A stretch of 22,953 nucleotides of DNA from CAZXVW01 sp964644025 (GCA_964644025.1 CAZXVW010000050.1:1-22953), one strand, 5' to 3'; counted from the first letter of the stretch, positions 7,676-15,808 are shown. Numbers and translations: made by a program. The notes: generated by a model not told the origin, from the sequence alone.

Positions 7676-9015
7676 TGCCCGCCCGCCTTGTCCGGTACGC
7701 TAACCAGCGAGCAAAGGTGTTCCAACGTCTCATCGAACGGGCTGGTCTCGTCCGGCTTCTGGCGTAAGAACTCGAGCAGTTTCGGGCGTAGTGCAATGGC
7801 GGCGTCGAGTTCCGGGTTCGTGCCGGCGGCATAGGCACCGAGGTTAATCAGGTCTTCGGAGCGCTGGTAGGTGGCGAGTGCTTCCCGCACCCGTTGCGCC
7901 GCCTCCAGTTGCGCGGGCGTGGAGACCTTCGGCGCCAGGCGGCTCACCGATTGCAGAATGTCAATGGCGGGATAATGCCCGGCGGCGCCGAGCTCCCGCG
8001 AAAGCACGATGTGGCCGTCGAGGATGGCCCGCACGGCGTCCGAGATGGGTTCATTGAAGTCATCGCCTTCCACCAGGACGGTGAAGAATCCGGTAATGGA
8101 GCCGCGGCGAAAGCGGCCGGCCCGTTCGAAGATGCGGGGCAAGAGGTTGAACACCGATGGGGTGTAGCCTTTCTGGCTCGGCGGCTCTCCCGCCGCCAGG
8201 CCGATCTCGCGCTGGGCCATGGCCAGGCGGGTTACCGAATCCATGACCAGCAGCACATCGGCCCCCTGGTCGCGGAAGTACTCGGCTACGGCGAGCGCCA
8301 CGAAGGTGGCGCGGAGCCGGAGCGGGGCCGGGCGGTCCGAGGTGGCCACCACGACCACCGAGCGGGCCAGCCCCTCTGAACCGAGGTCCTGTTCGATGAA
8401 CTCGCGCACCTCGCGGTTGCGCTCTCCGATCAAGCCGATGACGTTGACGTCGGCGAAGCTGTGGCGGGCCATGGAACCGAGCAGCGTGCTTTTGCCGACG
8501 CCGCTGCCACCGAAAATACCGATTCGTTGTCCCTTCCCGCATGGCAGCAGGCTGTCAATGGCCCGGATGCCCGTGACCAGCGGCTCCCGGATGTTCTCCC
8601 GCTCCAGCGGGCCCGGCGGCTGCCGGTACAGATCGTAGGCTGTTTCGGCCGCGACGGGACCCCGGCCGTCGATCGGCTGCCCGAAGCCGTCCAACACCCG
8701 GCCCATGAGCGCTGGGCCCACCGGCACCGCCGCGTCCTGCCGGCGGGCCACAATCACATCACCGGCCTGCAGTCCGCCGGTCTCCTCGAGCGGCATGGAG
8801 AGCACCCGGCCGTCACGGAAACCGATCACCTGGGTGCGGATGCGCCGGCCGACCGCCGTGTGGATCTCGCAGAAATCACCGACGGCGGTGGACGGGCCCT
8901 GGGATTCCACCAGCAGACCGACGATCTGGGTTACCCGGCCGGTCCAGCGGAACGGATTGACCCGGCCGACCACGTTCAGGTAAGCGTCCAACGGAAAAGC
9001 TTCGTTCTCGCTCAT
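7672..9015 (-). CDS. fliI: Flagellum-specific ATPase FliI
   Basis: A 447-aa protein related to the F1 beta subunit; it is the ATPase of the flagellar type III export apparatus. The Walker A motif GGSGVGKST is at about 169-177, followed by GLIGERNREVREF, and the Walker B stretch VLLVMDSVTRLAMAQREIG is near 254-272. 'EPPSQKGYTPSVFNLLPRIFERAG' in the C-terminal half is typical of FliI/SctN ATPases. The start chosen is ATG 9015, 2 nt after the fliH stop; an in-frame GTG at 9021 would give a 4-nt overlap and two more residues, and cannot be excluded. Confidence 0.96.
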   Translation of the reverse strand: MSENEAFPLDAYLNVVGRVNPFRWTGRVTQIVGLLVESQGPSTAVGDFCEIHTAVGRRIRTQVIGFRDGRVLSMPLEETGGLQAGDVIVARRQDAAVPVGPALMGRVLDGFGQPIDGRGPVAAETAYDLYRQPPGPLERENIREPLVTGIRAIDSLLPCGKGQRIGIFGGSGVGKSTLLGSMARHSFADVNVIGLIGERNREVREFIEQDLGSEGLARSVVVVATSDRPAPLRLRATFVALAVAEYFRDQGADVLLVMDSVTRLAMAQREIGLAAGEPPSQKGYTPSVFNLLPRIFERAGRFRRGSITGFFTVLVEGDDFNEPISDAVRAILDGHIVLSRELGAAGHYPAIDILQSVSRLAPKVSTPAQLEAAQRVREALATYQRSEDLINLGAYAAGTNPELDAAIALRPKLLEFLRQKPDETSPFDETLEHLCSLVSVPDKAGGQ

Positions 9016-9017
9016 GG

Positions 9018-9689
9018 TCACCGCCGCGCGAGGTCCGCAAAGCCGCGCTCGATTTCCGCCAGTTGCGTTTCCACCGACGCATCCAGCGACCCGCGCTCGG
9101 TCTCGACGACAACGCCGCCGCGCTCGAGGTCACGATCGGCAACGATCTCAAGCTTGTCGGGAAACCGGCGGGAATCGAGCGATCGCTCGAGCAGGGGCAC
9201 GTCGTCCGGATGGACGCGGATGCGGAGCACTTCTCGTGCGTCCACCTGCTCCAGAGCGGCCTTGACGATTCCCAGAATGGCGCCGGGGTCCGCGGTGAGT
9301 TCCCGCCGGAGCACGCGCCGGGCGATAGCGACCGCCAGCGAGACGAGCTGCTTTTCCGCTTCATGGCGCAGCCTCCGGCGAAGCTGGGCCAGTTCCTCGA
9401 TCTGGGTCGCCAGACGGTCCACCGCCTCGCGAAGCGGCGCTTCGAGTTTCCGGGCCGTCTCCTGCTGGCCTTGCTGGTAGCCGGCCTGGCGGGCCCGCTC
9501 TTCGCGAGCGGCCATTTCCGATTCCAGGCGGGCGAGTTGCGCCTCCAGCGCCGCCTCGCCGGAGCCAGACTGACCGCCGGCGCCAGCCGCCGCATTGGAG
9601 GGTGCCCAACCGGACTCGCCGCCGGCCTGCTGCCAGACGATGGACATCGCGCGCCCGGCTTCCTCGCCGGTGATGATCTTACACGACAT
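9018..9689 (-). CDS. fliH: Flagellar assembly protein FliH
   Basis: A protein of about 223 aa with an Ala/Gly-rich N-terminus, a Glu/Arg/Gln-rich helical middle (about residues 45-100) and a conserved-looking C-terminal domain ('LVSLAVAIARRVLRREL', 'VRIHPDD'-like 'RIRVHPDDVPLLE'). This matches the FliH/SctL architecture, in which FliH dimers bind and regulate FliI. The start is taken as ATG 9689, overlapping the fliG end by 11 nt; a GTG at 9698 is an alternative. It is located between fliG and fliI as in canonical operons. Confidence 0.9.
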   Translation of the reverse strand: MSCKIITGEEAGRAMSIVWQQAGGESGWAPSNAAAGAGGQSGSGEAALEAQLARLESEMAAREERARQAGYQQGQQETARKLEAPLREAVDRLATQIEELAQLRRRLRHEAEKQLVSLAVAIARRVLRRELTADPGAILGIVKAALEQVDAREVLRIRVHPDDVPLLERSLDSRRFPDKLEIVADRDLERGGVVVETERGSLDASVETQLAEIERGFADLARR

Positions 9690-10707
9690 ACTGCTCACCC
9701 ACCGAGCCCTTCAGACTGATGACCCCCTCGGCCTCCAATTGCCGGACGATGGCGATAATCTGCTGCTGCGCCGCCTCCACTTCCTTGATCTTGACCGGCC
9801 CGAGCGCCTCCATGTCCTCTCGCAACATTTCCGCGCCCCGCTGCGACATGCACTCCAGGAAGTGGTCTTTCAACCGGTCACTGGTTCCTTTGAGAGCCAC
9901 TGTCAGCAACTTCCGGTCCACGCGGGCGAGCACTTCCTTGATTCCCTCCTGGCTGAGCAGCAGCATGTCTTCAAACACAAACATCAGGTGACGGATGGTT
10001 TCCACCAGTTGCGGCTCCGCTTCCTCAATGTTGTCCAGTATTTCCTTACTGGTGGCGGAGTCGAGCCGGTTCATCATCTCAGCAACGGCCCGGACGCCGC
10101 CGTAGGACTCGCGGCTGAACTCGCCGAGAGCTTTCAGTTTCTCGCCGATGACCCTGGCGATTTTCGTCACGACCTCGGGAGAGATCTGTTCCAGGTGAGC
10201 CATCCGCAAGGCCACGTCGGCCCGTATCTCGGGTGGCAGGGAGAACAGTAAGGCGGCAGCCTGGGACGGGTTCAAGTGCGACAGAATCAGGGCAATGGTT
10301 TGGGGATGCTCGCTGTGAATGAACTTGGCCAGTTGCTGCGGGTCGGCCTTCTGCAGCTCATCGAAGCTGATCGCCTCAGTCCCCAGCGCCTTGATCAGAC
10401 GGTCCAACAATTTCTGCGCGTGCTCGGGCCCGAAAGCGTTCATCAGCACCTTCCGTGCATAATCGACGCCGCCTTTGATGACGTAGCTGTGGGCCAGTTG
10501 CATCTGGTAGCATTCTTCCAGGACCTTTTCGGCCTGTTCGGGCGGAACGGCATCCATCCGGGCCACTTCCCGGCTGATCAGCTCGATTTCGGATTCCTGC
10601 AGGTGCTGGAGAACTTCCGCGCTGGCCTTTTCGCCGAGGGCGACGATCAGGATCGCTGCTTTCCTGACCCCGGGAAGCCGCTCTTCGGAAGGGACGTTCT
10701 TGATCAT
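9679..10707 (-). CDS. fliG: Flagellar motor switch protein FliG
   Basis: A 342-aa protein of typical length. FliG links the MS ring to the C ring and contacts the stators. The EHPQT motif is at 133-137, the MFVF motif of the C-terminal domain at 242-245, and the charged torque helix ('TSDRLKDHFLECMSQR...REDME') at about 275-300, where the conserved Arg and Asp positions are kept. The start ATG 10707 lies 6 nt after the fliF stop, with a GGAGG inside the fliF 3' end 10 nt upstream. Its 3' end overlaps fliH. Confidence 0.97.
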   Translation of the reverse strand: MIKNVPSEERLPGVRKAAILIVALGEKASAEVLQHLQESEIELISREVARMDAVPPEQAEKVLEECYQMQLAHSYVIKGGVDYARKVLMNAFGPEHAQKLLDRLIKALGTEAISFDELQKADPQQLAKFIHSEHPQTIALILSHLNPSQAAALLFSLPPEIRADVALRMAHLEQISPEVVTKIARVIGEKLKALGEFSRESYGGVRAVAEMMNRLDSATSKEILDNIEEAEPQLVETIRHLMFVFEDMLLLSQEGIKEVLARVDRKLLTVALKGTSDRLKDHFLECMSQRGAEMLREDMEALGPVKIKEVEAAQQQIIAIVRQLEAEGVISLKGSVGEQYVV

Positions 10708-10713
10708 GCGGGG

Positions 10714-12423
10714 CTAGCCTCCCTCCTCCAACCAGGTCCGAATCAGTTTGGCCATCGCGGCGGGATCTTTCTCGGCCTCCTCGGCGATGTGTTTGGTAAG
10801 AACCTCGGTTTTCTTGGTCTTCACCGGCGGAGCCTTCAGCGACTTCAGCGCCTCCTGCTCGAGCTGGGCCTTCAGCGCGGCCTGCTCGGCGAGCTTTTCT
10901 TCCATCTTGGAGGCGACGGCTTCGCCCTCTTCGATCTCGGGAACGCTGCGCTCGGCTTCCGGCAGGGCCTGTTCGGCGGCGACCATGGTCAGCCGCTTGC
11001 GGCGCCTGGCTGCGCGGAGGAACAGGAACGCCACGACCATGACCAGAGCCAGCGCAGCCGCGGCGCCAACGCCGGCCAGCAGGAGAACCTGCCGGTTCTT
11101 GAGCAGTGGTTGCAGCCAGGAAGGCAGGGGGATTCCCAGCGGGGGGGGCGTGGGCGGCGGGTTCTCCGGCGGACGCCAGTTCAAGGTGGATTCAAACGGG
11201 AGGCTCTCGACGATGAGCTGGTCGCCCCGGTCGAGCTGCAGGCCGGTGGCGCCAATCACCAAATCGCGGATCGCCTTGATCTTTTCGGCCGACGGCGCCA
11301 CCAGCGCCCGCTTCGCATTCTCACCTTCGCCTTCCCAGTGAACTTCATAATCCACCAGCAACGACACCGAAATCCGCTTGATGTCACCCTGGGGGAGCCG
11401 CACGCGCCGCACGGTGCGGCTGGATTGATAAGCGACATTTTCGCTGCGCCGCGTGTAACCGTTGGCGCTGAGGGCAGGGCGCGCAGCGGGCCGGGGCAGA
11501 TTGGAGGCGGTGCCGGGAACACCGGAGGCCACCGGGACGCCGCTGGCGTCCTCGATCCGTTCGGAACTGGTCATCACCGAACGCGTCGGGTCAAAGATCT
11601 CCTCGCTCTGTTCCCCGGAAGTGAAATCACACTCCACGGTGACGCCGGCCCGGAACCCGTCCGGACCCAACAGGGGCTCCAGGGTGGAATTGATCTTGGC
11701 CAGCAGGTCCTTTTCGATGCTCTGGCGGTATTCCAAGGTAGCCTCGGAAGGTTCCGGGCCACCGAGCGTGCCCTGCTTGTGCGGGCGCATCAACAGGTTG
11801 CCCCGCATATCCAGAACGGAGACCGAATCCGGCTCGAGACCCTCGACCGCGCTGGCAACCAGGTGACACAGCGCTTGGACGTTCTCCGCAGTAAGGTGAA
11901 CGCCAGGCCGGAGCTTCACCATGACGCTGGCCTTGGCCGGGCGGCGGGACTCCAGGAATACGGAATCCTTGGGCAGGGTGATGTGAACGCGGGCCCGCTC
12001 GACGCCATCCATCGCCATTACCGACCGCTCCAGCTCGCCTTCCAGCGCCCGGTGGTAGTTGACCTGTTCGGCGAAATCGGTGGCGCCGAAATTGGTCTGA
12101 TCGAATAGCTCAAAGCCGATCCGGCCGGTCTCCGGCAGTCCCGCGGCGGCCATGGCGAGGCGCGTCTCGGCCACCTGGGCCGAAGGAACCAGAATGGTGG
12201 CGCCGGCGTCGGTCACCCGGTAGGGAATGCCGCGTTCTTGCAGGCGGCTGACCACGTGCCCGGCGTCTTCCGGGGCCAGGCCGGTGTACAAGGGGCGGAA
12301 ATCCCGCTCGCGGCTCCAGCGGGCCAGCCCCCACAGGCCCAGTGAGACGAGCGCGGCGGCCGCCACCAGCGATACCTTCTGCCGCCAGGACAGGCTGGCA
12401 ATCAGTCTCTTCAGCTCATTCAT
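10714..12423 (-). CDS. fliF: Flagellar MS-ring protein FliF
   Basis: A 569-aa protein that forms the MS ring in the inner membrane. It has an N-terminal membrane helix (about 17-37), a YscJ/FliF domain with 'FRPLYTGLAPEDAGHVV' and 'ATILVPSAQVAETRLAMA', periplasmic ring-building regions, a second membrane helix (about 436-460, 'LLAGVGAAAALALVMVV'), then a cytoplasmic tail. The tail ends in 'AAMAKLIRTWLEEGG', the FliG-binding motif seen in FliF proteins. A Pro-rich segment precedes the second membrane helix. The ATG at 12423 lacks an obvious ribosome site, and 52 nt separate it from fliE. Confidence 0.96.
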   Translation of the reverse strand: MNELKRLIASLSWRQKVSLVAAAALVSLGLWGLARWSRERDFRPLYTGLAPEDAGHVVSRLQERGIPYRVTDAGATILVPSAQVAETRLAMAAAGLPETGRIGFELFDQTNFGATDFAEQVNYHRALEGELERSVMAMDGVERARVHITLPKDSVFLESRRPAKASVMVKLRPGVHLTAENVQALCHLVASAVEGLEPDSVSVLDMRGNLLMRPHKQGTLGGPEPSEATLEYRQSIEKDLLAKINSTLEPLLGPDGFRAGVTVECDFTSGEQSEEIFDPTRSVMTSSERIEDASGVPVASGVPGTASNLPRPAARPALSANGYTRRSENVAYQSSRTVRRVRLPQGDIKRISVSLLVDYEVHWEGEGENAKRALVAPSAEKIKAIRDLVIGATGLQLDRGDQLIVESLPFESTLNWRPPENPPPTPPPLGIPLPSWLQPLLKNRQVLLLAGVGAAAALALVMVVAFLFLRAARRRKRLTMVAAEQALPEAERSVPEIEEGEAVASKMEEKLAEQAALKAQLEQEALKSLKAPPVKTKKTEVLTKHIAEEAEKDPAAMAKLIRTWLEEGG

Positions 12424-12475
12424 CGGGTTTGCACAAAGCCGAAGCCGGGACTTTCAACCAGCGGCCGCCCCCGGC

Positions 12476-12784
12476 TCAGACCTGCATGCGCATCACCTCC
12501 TGGTAAGCCTGGACGACCTTATTCCTGGCCTGGAGGAAGAACTCGAAGGCCAACTCGGCCTGCTGGGTGGCCAAGGCCACGCGATGGAGATCCTCTTCCT
12601 CGCCGGAAAGAAACTTCTCTACGCTCTCATTCGCCGTCCGCCGGAACTTTTCGACTTTCTCAATGGCGTCGGTGAGCACCTGCTGAAAGTCGCCCCGGCC
12701 GGCGCGCTGTTCGCCGGCCAGCTCCGGCATCCGGACGGGGGAAACAGCCGTGGAAGGACCGTTAAGGTGAATTGGAGACGACAT
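12476..12784 (-). CDS. fliE: Flagellar hook-basal body protein FliE
   Basis: A 102-aa protein of the normal FliE size. FliE joins the MS ring to the rod. The C-terminal half ('SGEEEDLHRVALATQQAELA...FFLQARNKVVQAYQEVMRMQV') closely follows the FliE pattern, including the terminal 'QEVMRMQV'. The ATG at 12784 has GGGAGAG 6 nt upstream. It lies between flgC (26 nt) and fliF (52 nt), the canonical order. Confidence 0.96.
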   Translation of the reverse strand: MSSPIHLNGPSTAVSPVRMPELAGEQRAGRGDFQQVLTDAIEKVEKFRRTANESVEKFLSGEEEDLHRVALATQQAELAFEFFLQARNKVVQAYQEVMRMQV

Positions 12785-12810
12785 TGATTACTCTCCCGCC
12801 AGCTCCCGGC

Positions 12811-13248
12811 TTACCGCAGCAAGTCAATGGAGCGGTGAATCATGTCCTTGATGGCCGACATCGCCGAGACGTTGGCCTGGTAGCCGCGCGCGGCGCTGAG
12901 CAGGTCCACCATGTCCTCGGCCGGGTTGACGCGCGGGAAGGCCACGTAGCCGGCCTCGTCGGCGTCCGGATGGCCGGGCAGGTAGCGCATGACGGGCTCC
13001 CGGTCATCCACGATGATCTCGGAGACCCGGACTCCGGTACCCCCGGAGCCCAGTTCGCGCCACAGTGCCCTCTGGAAGGGCGAGGGTTGCTCTTCGGTGG
13101 TGAAGACCACGTCCTTTCTCCGGTACGGCCCCCCTTGAGGCGTCCGGGTGGTTTCGGCGTTGGCCAGATTCTCGACCAGGATCTGCGCCCTGATGCGCTG
13201 CGCCGCCATGCCCGAGGCGCTCACCGACATCGACGAAAACAAGCTCAT
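12811..13248 (-). CDS. flgC: Flagellar proximal rod protein FlgC
   Basis: A 145-aa rod protein. The N-terminal 'ENLANAETTRTPQGGPYRRK' (26-45) is the FlgC signature, and the C-terminal 'VDLLSAARGYQANVSAMSAIKDM' is the usual helix shared by axial proteins. FlgC is exported by the flagellar apparatus and assembles with FlgB into the proximal rod. The start ATG 13248 has AGGTAAG just upstream, formed partly by the flgB stop region; 6 nt separate the two genes. Confidence 0.96.
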   Translation of the reverse strand: MSLFSSMSVSASGMAAQRIRAQILVENLANAETTRTPQGGPYRRKDVVFTTEEQPSPFQRALWRELGSGGTGVRVSEIIVDDREPVMRYLPGHPDADEAGYVAFPRVNPAEDMVDLLSAARGYQANVSAMSAIKDMIHRSIDLLR

Positions 13249-13254
13249 CGGCTC

Positions 13255-13587
13255 TTACCTACCTTCCCGGATGGCCTCGCGGACAGCCTGAATTTGGGCC
13301 CGCAACAGGTTCGAAGCCACGCTAAACCTCAGGGCGTTCTCCGCCAGCAGGCGCGCCTCACGGTCCACATCGACATTATTGCCGTCGTTCTTGCTCGGCA
13401 GTCCCCGGACCTCGACGACCTCCGGGCGCGAATTCGCAGCCGCTCTCATGAATTCACGGTGGAAATCAATATCCCTGGTCTTATAACCCGGCGTATCCAC
13501 GTTGGCAATATTCGAAGCGACTAGCTTCTGCCGCGCGGCCAGCAGGTCCATGTAGCATTCCAGCTTCGACGCGATGCCATCCAACAT
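13255..13587 (-). CDS. flgB: Flagellar basal-body rod protein FlgB
   Basis: A protein of about 110 aa. 'SNIANVDTPGYKTRDIDFHREF' (25-46) is the FlgB hallmark. The start chosen is ATG 13587 (MLDGIASKLE) because it aligns with the N-terminus of E. coli FlgB (MLD...); the reading frame stays open to 13689, but the upstream residues look unlike FlgB. The ribosome site is poor: GGGTGAG abuts the ATG. It is the first gene of the eight-gene flagellar operon running to 7229. The C-terminal half carries the expected 'ENALRFSVASNLLRAQIQAVREAI'. Confidence 0.92.
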   Translation of the reverse strand: MLDGIASKLECYMDLLAARQKLVASNIANVDTPGYKTRDIDFHREFMRAAANSRPEVVEVRGLPSKNDGNNVDVDREARLLAENALRFSVASNLLRAQIQAVREAIREGR

Positions 13588-13601
13588 CTCACCCGGATGC
13601 A

Positions 13602-13618
13602 GGCACGTCGATTGCCAG
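13602..13618 (-). promoter_or_regulatory. Possible sigma54-type -24/-12 element upstream of flgB
   Basis: On the minus strand the sequence is CTGGCAATCGACGTGCC. It has the GG (-24) and GC (-12) dinucleotides at the correct 12-nt period and matches TGGCA plus TGC of the TGGCAC-N5-TTGC consensus. Sigma54 control of flagellar genes is common in other phyla. However, the predicted start would lie only about 4 nt before the flgB ATG, which leaves no room for a normal leader, so this may be coincidence. Confidence 0.22.
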
Positions 13619-13771
13619 ATCCCACCAGGGGAGAAACCGGGCGCAAAGCGGCCGCACCGGCGCCAACGAATTGTCAAATGGCGAAACAATGGCGCCGCGC
13701 CGACCGGGGCGGACCCCCGGCCAGTACCGCTCAGCCCGGATTGCCCGCCAGGGTGTGCCCCGGCGTGAGCC

Positions 13772-13787
13772 AGCGCCAGCAGGCGCT
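13772..13787. repeat. Small inverted repeat at the stop of the YkgJ-type gene
   Basis: AGCGCC-AGCA-GGCGCT, a 6-bp perfect stem with a 4-nt loop, overlaps the minus-strand stop codon at 13786-13788. It lies between the Cys-cluster gene and flgB. With no T-run it is at best a weak terminator. The rest of 13588-13785 is GC-rich and holds no ORF I trust; a lone TTGACA on the minus strand (13672-13677) has no -10 partner. Confidence 0.3.
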
Positions 13788-14202
13788 AGTACAGCGCCGG
13801 GTAGGCTCGTTTCATCTCGGCGGCGATCTCCAGGGCCGTTCCAATTTGAAACACCGGTCCCGTTCCAATGCCGGGGCACAGCGCGGCGGTCTCCCTCCAG
13901 ACGTCGCGGTCCTCCACCAGTTCGGGCCAAAAAGGAAACAGGCGGCACTGAGTGGGCTTCACCGGGTGGATCCGGCAGCCATCGGCGGCGAGAAAGTAGC
14001 ACTGGGAGCGGCGCGGCTTGCGGAGGCGCAGCCGGTGGCGGGTCCGGTAGACATAGCGCGCCTCGAAATCACCGGCGCTGATATGAAGGAAGGAGGCGAT
14101 GCGGCGGAGGTCGCGCTCGGTAATGTAGACGAAGCCGGGAACCCTGCAGCAGTTGGTGCAACCCGGGCGGCAGGCGAAGCGGAGACCACCCATCAAGGAC
14201 AT
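13786..14202 (-). CDS. YkgJ-family cysteine-cluster protein (CxxxCxxCC)
   Basis: A 138-aa protein. The N-terminus carries C11-x3-C15-x2-C18-C19, followed by 'SQCYFLAADGCRIHPVKPTQCRLFPFW' with three more Cys and 'LCPGIGTG' near the end. This is the YkgJ/UPF0153 (CxxCxxCC) pattern, thought to bind zinc or an iron-sulfur centre. Flagellin lysine methylase FliB belongs to the same broad family, but is much longer. The start is uncertain: ATG 14202 and ATG 14193 are both possible and neither has a good ribosome site. It lies upstream of flgB on the same strand (about 200 nt gap), so a flagellar role is possible but unproven. Confidence 0.85.
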   Translation of the reverse strand: MSLMGGLRFACRPGCTNCCRVPGFVYITERDLRRIASFLHISAGDFEARYVYRTRHRLRLRKPRRSQCYFLAADGCRIHPVKPTQCRLFPFWPELVEDRDVWRETAALCPGIGTGPVFQIGTALEIAAEMKRAYPALY

Positions 14203-14365
14203 AATACGACGCCGAGGCGGGCAGCACCGCCGGTAATAGGGTATATTCGGACTGATGACGGGCCGGGTCTGACCGCCGGCCGAGGCCAGAGGAGGCCGCC
14301 AGCAGTTGCGCGGGGCCCGGCGGCTGATCATCGCGGCAACGCTCATGACAAAATGGAGAAGCATC

Positions 14366-15295
14366 GTGAAACAGATCCGGTCCCGCCGATCCGTTCTTCG
14401 TTCCGCCGCCGGCCTGGTAGGCGGTTTCGCTGCCACCGCAGGGAGTGCTGAGACCACGCCCGGAGACACACACTTGCCGACGGTGCACTTCGGCCAACAT
14501 GAAGTCACGCGCCTGGTATGCGGCTCCAATCCTTTTTACGGCTACTCGCATTTCAACCGCCTGTTCAGCCGGCACATGATCGAATGGATGACACCGGAAC
14601 GCGTGATCAGCGTCCTGAAGCAGTGCGAACGCAACGGGATCGGCAGTTGGCAAACGGGCTGCAGAGAACGCAACTACTCTGACCTGCAGCGCTACCGGGC
14701 CGAGGGAGGCAAGATGAACGTCTTCTTCCTGGCCCACGGGGGCATGGTCCGGGATGTGAAGCAGATCCGGACAGCCGCGAAGTTCGGCCCGGTTGGGATT
14801 GCCTATCACGGCGGCGTCACCGACGCGAAGTTCCGGGACGGCCGGATGGAGGAAGTTCATGACTTTCTCAAAACGGTGCATGATGCCGGCGCGCTGGCGG
14901 GCATCTCCTGCCATAATCCGGCGGTAATCGAGTACGTTGAGGACAAAGGCTGGGAAGTGGACTACTATCAGGCCTGTTTCTACCGGGTGACGCGCACGCA
15001 CGAGGAGATCGTCCGGGAGCTGGGCGAAGCGCCGGTGGGCGAACTGTACCTGGAAAGAGACCCGGAACGAATGACACGGGTGATCCGCCAGACCCGCAGG
15101 CCCTGCCTCGGGTTCAAGATTCTTGCGGCGGGGAGAAAAACAGACAGCCGGGAACAGGTGGCTGCGGCCTTCCAGTTCGCCTTTTCCCATATCAAACCCA
15201 CCGACGCGGTTATCGTCGGCATGTACCCGCGCTACAGCGATCAGGTGCGCGAGAACGCGGATCTGGTGCGGCGGATCGCGCGCGAGATCAGTTAA
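14366..15295 (+). CDS. Tat-signal protein of unknown function (possible TIM-barrel, aldo/keto-reductase-like)
   Basis: A protein of about 309 aa. With start GTG 14366 the N-terminus reads MKQIRSRRSVLRSAAG followed by a hydrophobic Ala/Gly stretch ending near AGSA-E (residue 28). That is a Tat-type leader (twin Arg at 7-8). GGAGAAG precedes this GTG by 5-6 nt; the in-frame ATG 14345 has no ribosome site. The mature part has 'VTRLVCGSNPFYGYSHFN', 'VFFLAHGGM', 'GPVGIAYHGG', 'ALAGISCHNP' and 'AVIVGMYPRYSD'. The alternation of short beta strands and helices suggests a TIM barrel, perhaps aldo/keto-reductase-like. I do not recognise catalytic residues and assign no reaction. A hairpin follows the stop. 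The 163-nt upstream gap has an AT-rich patch with TATATT at 14242-14247. Confidence 0.75.
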   Translation: MKQIRSRRSVLRSAAGLVGGFAATAGSAETTPGDTHLPTVHFGQHEVTRLVCGSNPFYGYSHFNRLFSRHMIEWMTPERVISVLKQCERNGIGSWQTGCRERNYSDLQRYRAEGGKMNVFFLAHGGMVRDVKQIRTAAKFGPVGIAYHGGVTDAKFRDGRMEEVHDFLKTVHDAGALAGISCHNPAVIEYVEDKGWEVDYYQACFYRVTRTHEEIVRELGEAPVGELYLERDPERMTRVIRQTRRPCLGFKILAAGRKTDSREQVAAAFQFAFSHIKPTDAVIVGMYPRYSDQVRENADLVRRIAREIS

Positions 15296-15296
15296 C

Positions 15297-15315
15297 CCGC
15301 CCGCAGCGAGGGCGG
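15297..15315 (+). terminator. GC hairpin immediately after the Tat-signal gene
   Basis: CCGCCC (15297-15302) pairs with GGGCGG (15310-15315) across a 7-nt loop, beginning 1 nt after the TAA at 15293-15295. There is no T-run. It probably marks the 3' end of the upstream gene before the DUF4019 gene. Confidence 0.35.
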
Positions 15316-15379
15316 ACGCGCCCGCAGTTGGCAGCACGGAAGCCGGCGCCGGGGCGTATGAAATGACAGGGAGGTGAAG

Positions 15380-15799
15380 ATGAGAACCATCGGACGCATT
15401 GCGGTCTGCGGCGCGCTGCTGCTGGCAGGTGTCGCAGGTTACGCTCAGGAGGCGAAGAAGCAGGCCGCGCAGGAAGCCGCGAAAGCCTGGCTAGCGCTGG
15501 TGGACGCGGGCAAGTACGCCGAGAGCTGGGAGGAAGCGGCGTCCCTGTTCAAGGACGCCGTTCCCAAGGCAAAGTGGGAAGCGATGGTGGCCGCAGGGCG
15601 CAAGCCCCTTGGGGAACTGAAATCGCGGCACCTGTCCTCGGCGCGTTACACGACGGAGATGCCCGGCGCACCGGATGGCGAGTATGTCGTTCTCCAGTAC
15701 CGGGCCTCGTTCGCCAACAAGAAGTCAGCCACTGAGACCGTGACGCCCATGCTGGACAAAGACGGCCGCTGGCGGGTTTCGGGCTACTTCATCCGGTAG
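15380..15799 (+). CDS. Secreted DUF4019 family protein
   Basis: A 139-aa protein with a Sec signal peptide (residues 1-22, ending AGYAQ). The mature part 'AWLALVDAGKYAESWEEAASLFKDAV...KWEAMV' and 'RYTTEMPGAPDGEYVVLQY...RWRVSGYFIR' follows the DUF4019 pattern, a small alpha/beta fold of unknown function, probably periplasmic. The start is ATG 15380, with GGAGGT at 15370-15375; GTG 15374 would overlap that site. The MDR oxidoreductase gene starts 9 nt after its stop, so the two are probably co-transcribed. Confidence 0.85.
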   Translation: MRTIGRIAVCGALLLAGVAGYAQEAKKQAAQEAAKAWLALVDAGKYAESWEEAASLFKDAVPKAKWEAMVAAGRKPLGELKSRHLSSARYTTEMPGAPDGEYVVLQYRASFANKKSATETVTPMLDKDGRWRVSGYFIR

Positions 15800-15808
15800 G
15801 ATTGTGAC

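Noticed and set aside
10276..12108. 610-codon open frame on the plus strand opposite fliG/fliF
   Set aside because: It is antisense to two confidently identified flagellar genes, its composition is Gly/Gln/Leu/His-biased with no recognisable domain, and long shadow frames are expected at this GC content.
13236..13257. GCCGATGA near the flgC start, resembling a sigma28 -10 (GCCGATAA)
   Set aside because: No TAAA-like -35 at the right distance, and it coincides with the flgC start codon.
13672..13677. Perfect TTGACA -35 box on the minus strand upstream of flgB
   Set aside because: No -10-like hexamer at 15-19 nt; the downstream sequence is GC-rich, so it is not a complete sigma70 promoter.
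14069..15337. 422-codon minus-strand frame opposite the Tat-signal gene
   Set aside because: The plus-strand frame has a Tat leader, a ribosome site and protein-like composition; the minus-strand frame runs on into the Cys-cluster gene in a different frame and shows no domain.
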